64,000 bases of DNA from Modestobacter sp. VKM Ac-2986. Its GTDB lineage: Bacteria; Actinomycetota; Actinomycetes; Mycobacteriales; Geodermatophilaceae. This document shows, one piece after another, positions 43,101-52,006 of this stretch. Below the pieces are notes generated by a model, which was not told the origin of the DNA, did no database searches, and saw nothing but the letters and a program-made list of their open reading frames with translations. Where the stretch lies: positions 372,001-436,000 of the forward strand of contig NZ_JAPVBH010000004.1 of assembly GCF_026967795.1 (NCBI RefSeq), read 5' to 3'. A program made the translations under genes and the position numbers. The stretch's first letter is position 1. Every line of letters begins with the position of its first letter.

Positions 43101-45875
43101 TCAGAGGACCCGGACCACCCCGGTGCCGGCCGTGCGGTGGAGCGTCCCGCCCTGGAAGCGCTGCGAGGTGTCGCCGTTGGACAGCACCACGACCCCGGCG
43201 ACCGGGTAGCCGAGCTGGCCGTTCTCCCAGCCCAGCTGCCCCCAGCGGGTGCGGAGGTCGCCCTGGACCGGGTGCGCCCCGGTGGCCGGGGACCAGTAGA
43301 CCGACCCGCCCTGGAACTGCTGGAAGCAGCCGCCGGCGCGCAGCCCGCACACCTGGGCCGCCGTCGGGTAGCCCAGCGGCCCGCGCTCCCAGCCCGAGGC
43401 GCCCCACCGGTCGCGCAGGACGCCGGTGACCACCGTGGCCGGGGACCCGGAGCTGACGTAGACCGAGCCGCCCTGGAAGTGCTGGAAGCAGCCGCCCGCC
43501 GGCAGCCCGCAGACCTGCTCGGCCGTCGGGTAGCCCAGGACGCCGTTCTCCCAGCCCGTCGCGCCCCACCGGTCGCGGACCGCGCCGTCGAGGACCACCC
43601 GGGCCGCCGTGGCGTTGGACCGGTAGACCGATCCGTGCTGGAACCGCTGGAAGCATCCGCCGTCCCGCAGCCCGCACACCTGGTCGGCGGTCGGGTAGCC
43701 CAGCGGCCCACGCTCCCAGCCCGCAGCACCCCACCGGTCACGCAGCGCACCGGTCACCACCGTGGCCGGCGACCCGGAGCTCGCGTACACCGACCCGCCC
43801 TGGAACTGCTGGAAGCAGCCGCCCGCCGGCAGGCCGCACACCTGGTCGGCCGTCGGGTAGCCCAGGACGCCGTTCTCCCAGCCCGCCCGGGCCCACCGGT
43901 CCGCGACCGGCCCGGCCAGCACGAGCCGGGCACCGGTGGCGTTGGACCCGTAGAGCGCGCCGTGCTGGAACCGCTGGAAGCAGCCACCGTCCCGCAGCCC
44001 GCACACCTGGTCGGCGGTCGGGTAGCCCAGCGGCCCGCGCTCCCAGCCCGCAGCACTCCACCGGTCACGCAGCGCACCGGTCACCACCGTGGCCGGCGAC
44101 CCGGAGCTCACGTACACCGACCCGCCCTGGAACTGCTGGAAGCAGCCGCTCGCCGGCAGCCCGCAGGTCGTGTCCGACACCGGCCAGCCCAGCGCGCCGT
44201 TCTCCCAGCCCGCCCGGGCCCACCGGTCGGCCACCGCGCCGGCGAGCACCACCCGGGCACCCGTCCCGACCGACCAGTAGATGCTGCCGCGCTGGAAGGC
44301 ACGGAAGCAGCCGGCGTCACGCAGCCCGCAGACCTCGGTGCCCGCGACGTCGCCGAGCAGCCCGGAGGGGCCACCGTGGAACGCCCACGCCTGGTCGATC
44401 GGGCTGGCGGCCCGGGGCACGAACGTGCCCGAGGCGGCTGCGGGGCCGGTGCCCACCGCGTTGGTGGCGGTCACCTCGACCGTGTAGGTCGTGCCGTTGG
44501 TCAGCCCGGTCAGCGTCGCCGTCGTCGCCCCGTCCGTCCGGACGGTGGCACCGCCCGGTGTGGCCGTGACCGTGTAGCCGGTGACCGGACTGCCGTTCGG
44601 GTCGGCGGCCGACCACGACACCTCCACCCGGCGGTCGCCCGGCACGGTCGAGATCCCGGCCGGTGCCGTCGGCGCCCCGGCGGCCGGCGGCGCCTCCTGC
44701 CCCGTCAGCAGCTCGTACCCGTCGATCAGCCCGTACCCGGTGTTGTCGTCGAAGCCGGGCACCTCGAGGTCGATGGCCGTGGCGACGACCGCCGCCCGGA
44801 CGTCCGCCGGCGTGGCGGTCGGGTGGGCCTGCCGGTACCGGGCCAGGACGGCGGCGACGTGCGGCGCGGCCATGGAGGTGCCGCTGCGGTAGGTGTAGTC
44901 GTACCAGGGGTCGGTGGAGAGGACGCTCCACCCAGGGGCTGCGATGAGGTTGGTCGGTCCCGAGTAGGAGAAGTAGGCGGACTCGCGCATCTGGTCGGTC
45001 GCCGCCACTGCGATGGCGCCCGGGGAGGCGGCCGGGTAGTTGACCAGGTTGCCCTCGTCGCGGTTGTTCCCCGCGGCGGCCACCACCACCACGCCGCGGT
45101 CCACGGCGTACCTCACCGCGGTGTCGTACTTGGAGTTGTACGGCCCGGCGAGGCTCATGTTGATCACGTCGGCGCCGTGGTCGACGGCGTGGAAGATGCC
45201 GCTCGCCACGCTGGCGGACGTGCCCTGACCGGACGCGTTGAGCACCCGGACGGGCATGACCTCGGCCGCGCTCGCCCCGGCGATCCCGAGACCGTTCCCG
45301 GACACCGCCGAGATCTGGCCGGCCACGTGGGTGCCGTGCCCGTCGGGGTCGACGCAGCCCGTCCCGGCCGGGTCCACGGTCGCGGCGTCCGAGGCGAAGT
45401 CGGCACCGAGGTCGCACCGGACCCGCCCCTGCAGGTCCTCGTGGGCGGCGAGGACACCGGTGTCCAGCACCGCGACGAGCTGGTCGGACCCGTCGGGCGC
45501 GTTCACCGGCAGGCTGTCCAGGCCCAGGTCGGCGAGCGCCCACTGCTCGTACCGGTAGAGGTCGTCGGTCCCGGCGATCTCGACCGGGGTGTCCACCGAG
45601 ACGTCGACGACGCCCGGCTGGGCGTTCAGCTCGGCCGTGACCGCCGCGACGTCCTCGGCCGGCACCTCCCGGGTGACGACCTCGGCGGAGTCGGCGGTGA
45701 CCACGATGGCGCTCACCGCCGTCAGCTCGCCGTCCGACGGGGACGCCGGAGCGGCCGAGGACGGCGCGGGGCCCTCCTCGGCGCTCGCGGGCGCGACCGC
45801 GAGCAGCGGGAACGTCAGCGCACCGGCCAGGGCGAGCGACAGCAGGGACCTGGTGCGGGGCACGGGCAGCGGCAC
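43101..45875 (-). CDS. Secreted subtilisin-like (S8) protease with Fn3 domain and eight LGFP repeats
   Basis: 924 residues. Signal peptide to ASA (residue 32), a propeptide-like region (50-105), then the S8 catalytic domain with Asp138 (AVLDTGV), His180 (DGHGTHVAG), oxyanion Asn270 (AAAGNN) and Ser334 (SGTSMAAPH). A fibronectin type III domain spans ~400-488. Residues 491-924 are eight LGFP units, exactly as long (434 residues) as the array of the downstream metalloprotease. GTG 45875 has GAGGAG 7 nt upstream. Likely a wall-attached or secreted protease. Confidence 0.94.
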   Translation of the reverse strand: MPLPVPRTRSLLSLALAGALTFPLLAVAPASAEEGPAPSSAAPASPSDGELTAVSAIVVTADSAEVVTREVPAEDVAAVTAELNAQPGVVDVSVDTPVEIAGTDDLYRYEQWALADLGLDSLPVNAPDGSDQLVAVLDTGVLAAHEDLQGRVRCDLGADFASDAATVDPAGTGCVDPDGHGTHVAGQISAVSGNGLGIAGASAAEVMPVRVLNASGQGTSASVASGIFHAVDHGADVINMSLAGPYNSKYDTAVRYAVDRGVVVVAAAGNNRDEGNLVNYPAASPGAIAVAATDQMRESAYFSYSGPTNLIAAPGWSVLSTDPWYDYTYRSGTSMAAPHVAAVLARYRQAHPTATPADVRAAVVATAIDLEVPGFDDNTGYGLIDGYELLTGQEAPPAAGAPTAPAGISTVPGDRRVEVSWSAADPNGSPVTGYTVTATPGGATVRTDGATTATLTGLTNGTTYTVEVTATNAVGTGPAAASGTFVPRAASPIDQAWAFHGGPSGLLGDVAGTEVCGLRDAGCFRAFQRGSIYWSVGTGARVVLAGAVADRWARAGWENGALGWPVSDTTCGLPASGCFQQFQGGSVYVSSGSPATVVTGALRDRWSAAGWERGPLGYPTADQVCGLRDGGCFQRFQHGALYGSNATGARLVLAGPVADRWARAGWENGVLGYPTADQVCGLPAGGCFQQFQGGSVYASSGSPATVVTGALRDRWGAAGWERGPLGYPTADQVCGLRDGGCFQRFQHGSVYRSNATAARVVLDGAVRDRWGATGWENGVLGYPTAEQVCGLPAGGCFQHFQGGSVYVSSGSPATVVTGVLRDRWGASGWERGPLGYPTAAQVCGLRAGGCFQQFQGGSVYWSPATGAHPVQGDLRTRWGQLGWENGQLGYPVAGVVVLSNGDTSQRFQGGTLHRTAGTGVVRVL
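43104..44405 (-). repeat. LGFP repeat array of the subtilisin gene
   Basis: Eight units with the same two-type alternation, unit order and total length as the array at 40291-41592, ending in the same degenerate last unit with [16 protein letters not shown]. Confidence 0.9.
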
Positions 45876-46003
45876 GGGCGTACTCCTCGGTAGGCCGCCG
45901 ACCGTGCCCGAGGGGCCGGGCAGGTCAGGCGGTCACCGTCTCCATCGACCGGAGTGGGTCCGGAGTGGAGTCCGCTCACCCACCTGGGTGGCCGGACCCC
46001 GGC

Positions 46004-47413
46004 TCAGCTGTGCTCGTCCTCGATCCCCATCAGCCGGCGGCCGGCCTCGGTGATGGAGCCCGACAGCGACGGGTAGATGGCGAAGGTCTGCGCCAGGTCG
46101 CCGGCGGTGAGCCCCTTGGTGACCGCCAGCGCGATGGGCAGGATGAGCTCCGAGGCCCCCGGGGACACCACGACGCCGCCGATGACGACGTCGGTGGAGC
46201 GGCGGGCGTAGAGCTTGATGAACCCGTCGTGCAGGTCGCCCATCTTGGCCCGCGCGTTGGTGGCCAGCGGCAGCCGGATCACCTCGACGTCGGCGCCCTC
46301 GGTGAGCGACTCCTCCTGCACGCCCACGGTGGCGATCTCCGGGTGCGTGAACACGTTGGCCGCGACCGTCTTCAGCCGGATCGGCGCGACGGCCTCGCCC
46401 AGGGCGTGCCACATGGCGATCCGGCCCTGCATGGCCGCGACCGAGGCCAGCTGGAACACACCCGTCACGTCGCCGGCGGCGTAGATGCCCGGCACCGACG
46501 TGCGGGAGACCCGGTCGACGACGATGTGCCCGGACCGGGTGACGGCGACCCCGGCGGCCTCCAGGTTCAGGCCCTCGGTGTTCGGCACGGTGCCCACGGT
46601 CATCAGCGCGTGCGAGCCCTCGACGACGCGGCCGTCGGTGAGCTCGACCCGCACGCCCTTCTCGGTGCGCTCGACCTTCTCGGCCCGGCCGCGCTCGGCG
46701 ATCCGCCCACCACGGGACTGGAACACCTTCTCCACCACGGCGGCGGCGTCGGCGTCCTCGCCGGGCAGGACCTGGTCGCGGGAGGAGACCAGGGTCACCG
46801 GGACGCCGGCCTCCAGGTAGCCGGAGGCGAACTCGGCACCGGTGACGCCGGAGCCGACGACCACCAGGTGGTCGGGCATCTCGTCGAGGTCGTAGACGTC
46901 GCGCCAGGACAGGATCCGCTCGCCGTCGGGCTCGGCGCCGGGCAGCACGCGGGGGTCGGCGCCGGTGGCCAGCAGCACGACGTCGCCGGCGACCTCCTCG
47001 GCCACGCCGCCGTCGGCGTCGAGGACCTGCACCCGGTGGGCGGCCAGCCCCGGCTCCTGGTCGGCGAGCCGGGCCTGCCCGAGGACGACGCGGACGCCCT
47101 CGGACTCAAGCCGGGCGTGGATGTCGGCGGACTGCGCCACCGCCAGGCCCTTGATCCGCTGGTTGACCGCGGCCAGGTCGATGCTGACGGTGTCCAGGTC
47201 GGTGCCGCGCAGCCCCAGGACGGCGGAGTCGCGGACCGAGGTCATCGCGCCGGCGGAGGCGATGAAGGTCTTCGATGGGACGCAGTCGGTGAGCACGCTG
47301 GCCCCGCCGATGCCGTCGCGTTCGACCACGGTGACGTCCGCACCCAGGGAGGCGGCGACGAGCGCGGCCTCGTAGCCGGCCGGGCCACCGCCGATGATCA
47401 CGATGCGGGTCAT
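46004..47413 (-). CDS. lpdA: FAD-dependent NAD(P)H:quinone dehydrogenase, LpdA type
   Basis: 469 residues, two-dinucleotide-binding flavoprotein fold: RIVIIGGGPAGYEAAL (FAD), VVVGSGVTGAEFASGYL (NAD(P)H), TSVPGIYAAGDVTG (FAD), plus a C-terminal dimerisation domain. The active-site loop reads GASVLTDCVPSKTFI, keeping only the second Cys of the C-x4-C disulfide, and the C-terminal His-x4-Glu pair of lipoamide dehydrogenases is missing. Rv3303c shares this, so the enzyme is a quinone reductase rather than an E3 subunit. ATG has AGAAGGA upstream. Confidence 0.9.
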   Translation of the reverse strand: MTRIVIIGGGPAGYEAALVAASLGADVTVVERDGIGGASVLTDCVPSKTFIASAGAMTSVRDSAVLGLRGTDLDTVSIDLAAVNQRIKGLAVAQSADIHARLESEGVRVVLGQARLADQEPGLAAHRVQVLDADGGVAEEVAGDVVLLATGADPRVLPGAEPDGERILSWRDVYDLDEMPDHLVVVGSGVTGAEFASGYLEAGVPVTLVSSRDQVLPGEDADAAAVVEKVFQSRGGRIAERGRAEKVERTEKGVRVELTDGRVVEGSHALMTVGTVPNTEGLNLEAAGVAVTRSGHIVVDRVSRTSVPGIYAAGDVTGVFQLASVAAMQGRIAMWHALGEAVAPIRLKTVAANVFTHPEIATVGVQEESLTEGADVEVIRLPLATNARAKMGDLHDGFIKLYARRSTDVVIGGVVVSPGASELILPIALAVTKGLTAGDLAQTFAIYPSLSGSITEAGRRLMGIEDEHS

Positions 47414-47513
47414 GGTTCCTTCTCCGAACGGGGACGAGGGGTTGCCCGGCCATTGTCCCCCGGTTCCGCGCACCTGTCGGCCACCGACGCGGACCGGCCG
47501 TGGAGGCGCTGGC

Positions 47514-47519
47514 TAGGCT
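47514..47519 (+). promoter_or_regulatory. -10 element (TAGGCT) of a leaderless gene
   Basis: TANNNT hexamer 7 nt before the ATG at 47527. Confidence 0.55.
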
Positions 47520-47526
47520 CCCGAGG

Positions 47527-47982
47527 ATGGGCCTCTACGCCGCGTACGGGTCGAACATGGACCCCGCTCAGATGCTGCAGCGCTGCCCGTCCTCACCGTT
47601 CTCCGGCACCGGCTGGATCCCCGGCTGGCGGCTGACCTTCGGGGCCGAGGACGTCGGCTGGGAGGGTGCGCTCGCGACCCTGGTGCCCGACGAGGGGGCG
47701 CCAGGGGTGTTCGTCGCGCTCTACGACCTCACCGCCGCCGACGAGACGGCGTTGGACGCCTGGGAGGGCGCCGACCACGGGTTGTACCGCAAGGTGCGGC
47801 TGCGGGTGCACACCCTGGCCGGTGACGTGGTGGCCTACGCCTACGCCCTGGACGCCTTCGAGGGCGGGCTGCCCTCGGCGCGGTACCTGGGTGCGATCGC
47901 CGACGCCGCCGAGGCCGCCGGCGCCCCGGACGACTACCTGACCGAGCTGCGCCACCGCGACTGCCGGTCCGTCACCGGCTGA
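47527..47982 (+). CDS. Gamma-glutamylcyclotransferase-like protein
   Basis: 151 residues. It begins GLYAAYGSNMDPAQM, the substrate-binding YGSN motif, and carries YDLTAADETALDAWEG, where the acidic residues include the catalytic Glu region. The family releases 5-oxoproline from gamma-glutamyl compounds; substrate here is not known. A GCS2-type ligase lies further along (55241-56407), which is suggestive only. ATG 47527 is leaderless; an upstream in-frame start at 47500 would place the -10 inside the gene. Confidence 0.88.
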   Translation: MGLYAAYGSNMDPAQMLQRCPSSPFSGTGWIPGWRLTFGAEDVGWEGALATLVPDEGAPGVFVALYDLTAADETALDAWEGADHGLYRKVRLRVHTLAGDVVAYAYALDAFEGGLPSARYLGAIADAAEAAGAPDDYLTELRHRDCRSVTG

Positions 47983-48003
47983 GCCGGCGCGGGCCCGCGA
48001 CGT

Positions 48004-48717
48004 TCAGACCCGGGTGCGCCGCCGGCGGATCTGCCAGACCGCGGTGACCGCCTCGACGGCGATCGCCGGGGCCATCTTGGACTCCCCGAACTGCCGGTCG
48101 CGGAAGACGATCGGCACCTCGGTCACGACCGCACCCAGCGCGAGCGCGCGGGACGTCGTCTCGATCTGGAAGGCGTAGCCCTCCGAGGTGGCGACGTCGA
48201 GGTCGAGCCGGGCGAGCAGGGCGGTCCGCCACGCCTTGAACCCGCCGGTGAGGTCCTGGACCTGCAGTCCGAGCACGGTGCGGGCGTAGAGGTTGCCGAA
48301 CGAGGACAGCGCTCGTCGGTGCCACGGCCAGTCGGCCACCGCGCCGCCGGGCACGTAGCGCGAGCCCAGCACCAGGTCGGCGTCGGCGGTGCGGGCCAGC
48401 AGGTCGTCGACCGAGGCCGGGTCGTGGGAGCCGTCGACGTCCATCTGCACCACGACGTCGAACCGGTCCTGCGCCAGCGCCCAGCCGAACCCGGCGACGT
48501 AGGCCGAGCCCAGCCCGAGCTTCCCGGACCGCTCGATGAGGTGGACCCGGCCGGGGTGGGCGGCGGCCAGCTCGCGGACGGCGGCCCCGGTGCCGTCGGG
48601 TGACCCGTCGTCGACGACCAGCACGTCCGGCGCCGAGGGCCGGGCGAGGACGGCGGTGACGTGCGTCCCGATGTTGTCGATCTCGTCGTACGTCGGGGAC
48701 ACGACCAGGACACGCAC
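48004..48717 (-). CDS. Polyprenol monophosphomannose synthase (GT2)
   Basis: 237 residues. GT2 motifs: VVSPTYDEIDNI, VLVVDDGSPDGTG, VVVQMDVDGSHDP (DxD), VLGSRYVPGGAVADWP and DLTGGFKAWR, with FRDRQFGESKM near the end. This is the catalytic part of DPM-type synthases (Ppm1 domain 2), which make polyprenyl-phosphate mannose for lipomannan and protein mannosylation. There is no membrane domain. GTG 48717 has GGAG about 9 nt upstream; GTG 48732 is an alternative. It lies 52 bp downstream of meaB on the same strand. Confidence 0.9.
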   Translation of the reverse strand: MRVLVVSPTYDEIDNIGTHVTAVLARPSAPDVLVVDDGSPDGTGAAVRELAAAHPGRVHLIERSGKLGLGSAYVAGFGWALAQDRFDVVVQMDVDGSHDPASVDDLLARTADADLVLGSRYVPGGAVADWPWHRRALSSFGNLYARTVLGLQVQDLTGGFKAWRTALLARLDLDVATSEGYAFQIETTSRALALGAVVTEVPIVFRDRQFGESKMAPAIAVEAVTAVWQIRRRRTRV

Positions 48718-48769
48718 GCTGTTGATCTCCACTCCGGTGAGGAGCTCGGCGCTCCTGGTCGCAGCGACC

Positions 48770-49795
48770 TTACGGAGCCCGGTCACGCTCCCCGGACAGG
48801 CCCGCGGTGAAGGCGGCCACCAGCCGCGCAGCGGCCCGGGCCGGGGGCAGCCCCCCGTCGAGCACGCCGGCCTCGAGCTCGGGCACCAGCGCCGCCACGG
48901 CCGGGTGGGTGCGCAGCCGGTGGTCCAGCTCGTCGCGCACGAGCTGCCACATCCACCGCACCTGCTGCTCCTCGCGCCGCCGGTCCAGCGCCCCGGACCC
49001 GCGCAGCCGGTCGGCGTGGTCCACCAGCGCGGCCCACACCTCGGGCACGCCCGCGCCGGTGAGCCCGGCACAGGTGAGCACCGGCACAGAGTCGGTGGCC
49101 CCGCGCAGCATCCGCACCGCACCGGCCAGCTCCCGGGCGGCCCGGCGGGCGTCGGCCTCCCCCGGCCCGTCGGCCTTGTTGACCGCGATGACGTCGGCGA
49201 TCTCGAGGATGCCGCGCTTGATGCCCTGCAGCTGGTCGCCCGTGCGGGCCAGGGTGAGGAACAGGAAGGTGTCGACCATCTCCGCGACGGTCACCTCCGA
49301 CTGCCCGACGCCCACGGTCTCGACCAGGACGACGTCGTGGCCGGCGGCCTCCACGACCACCATCGACTCCCGGGTGGCCTGCGCGACCCCGCCGAGCGTG
49401 CCGGCGGTGGGCGCGGGCCGGATGAAGGCGCGCGGGTCGACCGCCAGCCGCGACATCCGGGTCTTGTCGCCGAGGATCGAGCCGCCGGAGCGGGTGGACG
49501 ACGGGTCGACGGCCAGCACCGCCACCCGGGAGCCGGCCGCGGTCAGCGTCGTCCCGAGGGTGTCGATGAAGGTGGACTTGCCCACCCCGGGAACGCCGCT
49601 GATGCCCACCCGCCGCGCTCGCCCGGCGTGCGGCAGCAGCGCGCCGAGCAGCTCCTGGGCGGCGTCCCGGTGGTCGCCGCGGGTGGACTCCACCAGCGTG
49701 ATCGCCCGCGCCGTCGCCCGCCGGTCCCCGGCGAGCACCCCGTCGACCAGCGCCGGCACGTCGACCGGCGCCCCCCCGGGGGCGGAAGTGGCCAC
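48770..49795 (-). CDS. meaB: MeaB GTPase, chaperone of methylmalonyl-CoA mutase
   Basis: 341 residues of the SIMIBI/ArgK family. Walker A is GISGVPGVGKSTFID; then VLAVDPSSTRSGGSILGDKTRM (switch), VLVETVGVGQSE and VNKADGPGEADA (base recognition). It protects and reloads B12 in MutAB. It follows mutB by 9 bp. Its GTG start and ribosome site lie inside a 26-bp near-palindrome related to the one in mutA. Confidence 0.95.
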   Translation of the reverse strand: MATSAPGGAPVDVPALVDGVLAGDRRATARAITLVESTRGDHRDAAQELLGALLPHAGRARRVGISGVPGVGKSTFIDTLGTTLTAAGSRVAVLAVDPSSTRSGGSILGDKTRMSRLAVDPRAFIRPAPTAGTLGGVAQATRESMVVVEAAGHDVVLVETVGVGQSEVTVAEMVDTFLFLTLARTGDQLQGIKRGILEIADVIAVNKADGPGEADARRAARELAGAVRMLRGATDSVPVLTCAGLTGAGVPEVWAALVDHADRLRGSGALDRRREEQQVRWMWQLVRDELDHRLRTHPAVAALVPELEAGVLDGGLPPARAAARLVAAFTAGLSGERDRAP

Positions 49796-49804
49796 TCTCG
49801 CCCC
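49779..49804. repeat. 26-bp imperfect palindrome at the mutB-meaB junction
   Basis: GGGGCGGAAGTGG and an imperfect complement (two mismatches) are centred on TGGCCA. The sequence covers the meaB start codon and is the same element as the perfect palindrome at 52024-52057. Confidence 0.75.
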
Positions 49805-52006
49805 TCAGTGGCCCAGGCGCGCGGACAGGGTGGTCAGCAGCTCCTGCGCGGCGTCGGCGATGACGGTGCCGGGCGGGAAGACCGCGGCCGCGCCCATCTC
49901 CCTCAGCGTCGGGACGTCGTCGGGCGGGATGACGCCGCCGACCACGACCAGGACGTCGTCGGCGCCGAGCTCGGCCAGCGCGGTGCGCAGCGCGGGCACC
50001 AGCGTCAGGTGCCCGGCGGCCAGCGAGGAGACGCCGACGACGTGCACGTCGGCCTCGACGGCCTGGCGGGCGACCTCCTCCGGCGTGGAGAACAGCGGGC
50101 CCACGTCGACGTCGAAGCCGAGGTCGGCGAAGGCGGTGGCGATGACCTTCTGCCCGCGGTCGTGGCCGTCCTGGCCCATCTTGGCCACCAGGATCCGCGG
50201 CCGCCGGCCCTCGGCCTCGGCGAACGCGGCCGCCCGGGCCCGGGTCTCGGCCACCGCGCCGTCGCTGCCTGCCTCGTCGCGGTACACACCGGAGATGGTG
50301 CGCACCTGGCCGGCGTGCCGCCCGTAGACGGCCTCCAGCGCGTCGGAGATCTCCCCCACCGTGGCCTTCGCCCGGGCCGCGTCGACGGCGAGCGCCAGCA
50401 GGTTCTGCGCCAGGCCCGGCCCGCGGCGGCCCTCGGCGGCGGCGCGGGCGGCGTCGGTGAGCCGGCGCAGGGTGTCCTCCACGGCCCGGGGGTCGCGGGT
50501 GGCCCGCAGCTCGGCCAGCCGCGCCCGCTGCTGGGCCAGCACGTCGGCGTTGTCGACCCGCAGCACCTCGACCGGCTCGTCGGTCTCCACCCGGTAGCGG
50601 TTGACCCCGATCACCGGCTGCCGGCCGGAGTCGATCCGCGCCTGGGTGCGCGCGGCGGCCTCCTCGATGCGCAGCTTCGGGATGCCGTCGTCGATGGCCC
50701 GGGCCATGCCGCCGTGCGCGGCGACCTCCTCGATGTGCCCCCAGGCGCGCCGGGCCAGGTCGCGGGTGAGCCGCTCGACGTGCGCCGAGCCGCCCCACGG
50801 GTCGATGACCCGCGTCGTCCCGGACTCCTGCTGCAGCAGCAGCTGGGTGTTGCGGGCGATCCGGGCCGAGGCGTCGGTGGGCAGCGCGAGCGCCTCGTCC
50901 AGGGCGTTGGTGTGCAGCGACTGCGTGCCGCCCTGGGTGGCGGCCATCGCCTCCAGGCAGGTGCGGACGACGTTGTTGTAGACGTCCTGCGCGGTCAGCG
51001 ACCAGCCCGAGGTCTGGCAGTGGGTGCGCAGCGACATCGACTTCGCGGTGGTGCCGCCGGCCTCGCGCACCAGCCGGGCCCACAGCAGCCGCCCGGCCCG
51101 CAGCTTGGCGACCTCCATGAAGAAGTCCATGCCGATGCCGAAGAAGAAGCTCAGCCGCGGGGCGAACGCGTCGACGTCCAGCCCCGCGCCCCGGCCGGCG
51201 GACAGGTACTCGACGCCGTCGGCGAGGGTGTAGGCCAGCTCCAGGTCGGCCGTCGCCCCGGCCTCCTGGATGTGGTAGCCGGAGATGGAGATCGAGTTGT
51301 ACCGGGGCATCCGGGCCGAGGTGAACGCGAAGATGTCGCTGATCACCTGCATCGAGGGGCCCGGCGGGTAGATGTAGGTGTTGCGGACCATGAACTCCTT
51401 GAGGATGTCGTTCTGGATCGTCCCCGTGAGCTGCTCCGGTGCCACCCCCTGCTCCTCCGCGGCGACCACGTAGAGCGCGAGCACCGGCAGGACGGCGCCG
51501 TTCATCGTCATCGACACGCTCATCCGGTCCAGCGGGATGCCGTCGAAGAGCTGCCGCATGTCCAGGATCGAGTCGATCGCCACCCCGGCCATGCCGACGT
51601 CGCCGACCACGCGCGGGTGGTCGGAGTCGTAGCCGCGGTGGGTGGGCAGGTCGAAGGCGACCGAGAGCCCCTTCTGCCCGGCGGCGAGGTTGCGCCGGTA
51701 GAAGGCGTTGGAGGCCGCGGCGGTGGAGAACCCGGCGTACTGCCGCACCGTCCAGGGCTGGGTCGTGTACATCGTCGGGTAGGGCCCGCGCAGGAACGGC
51801 GGGACGCCCGGGAGCGTGTCGAGGAAGTCGGCGCCGGCCAGGTCGGCCGCGGTCGCCAGCGGCGGGACGTCGATCCCCTCCGGCGTCCGCCAGGTCGCCT
51901 CGGCCGCGGGGTGGCCGGTCACCCGCTCGTACTCGGCGGCCCAGTCCGCGACGCCGGGCGCCGGGGTGCCCAGCTCCAGCCCGCCGAAGTCGGGGATCGC
52001 GCTCAT
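49805..52006 (-). CDS. mutB: Methylmalonyl-CoA mutase large (catalytic) subunit
   Basis: 733 residues. The barrel domain has [36 protein letters not shown] and SSIxxxY-like [12 protein letters not shown]. The C-terminal B12 domain has [17 protein letters not shown], with the DxHxxG cobalt-ligand motif, and [11 protein letters not shown]. It interconverts methylmalonyl-CoA and succinyl-CoA. GAGGAGG precedes ATG 52006, which overlaps the mutA stop (ATGA). Longer frames upstream are shadows of mutA. Confidence 0.97.
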   Translation of the reverse strand: MSAIPDFGGLELGTPAPGVADWAAEYERVTGHPAAEATWRTPEGIDVPPLATAADLAGADFLDTLPGVPPFLRGPYPTMYTTQPWTVRQYAGFSTAAASNAFYRRNLAAGQKGLSVAFDLPTHRGYDSDHPRVVGDVGMAGVAIDSILDMRQLFDGIPLDRMSVSMTMNGAVLPVLALYVVAAEEQGVAPEQLTGTIQNDILKEFMVRNTYIYPPGPSMQVISDIFAFTSARMPRYNSISISGYHIQEAGATADLELAYTLADGVEYLSAGRGAGLDVDAFAPRLSFFFGIGMDFFMEVAKLRAGRLLWARLVREAGGTTAKSMSLRTHCQTSGWSLTAQDVYNNVVRTCLEAMAATQGGTQSLHTNALDEALALPTDASARIARNTQLLLQQESGTTRVIDPWGGSAHVERLTRDLARRAWGHIEEVAAHGGMARAIDDGIPKLRIEEAAARTQARIDSGRQPVIGVNRYRVETDEPVEVLRVDNADVLAQQRARLAELRATRDPRAVEDTLRRLTDAARAAAEGRRGPGLAQNLLALAVDAARAKATVGEISDALEAVYGRHAGQVRTISGVYRDEAGSDGAVAETRARAAAFAEAEGRRPRILVAKMGQDGHDRGQKVIATAFADLGFDVDVGPLFSTPEEVARQAVEADVHVVGVSSLAAGHLTLVPALRTALAELGADDVLVVVGGVIPPDDVPTLREMGAAAVFPPGTVIADAAQELLTTLSARLGH

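Noticed and set aside
40291-44405. Regular repeats resembling a CRISPR array
   Set aside because: The ~160-bp units are in frame and encode LGFP domains; there are no short repeats with unique spacers and no cas genes.
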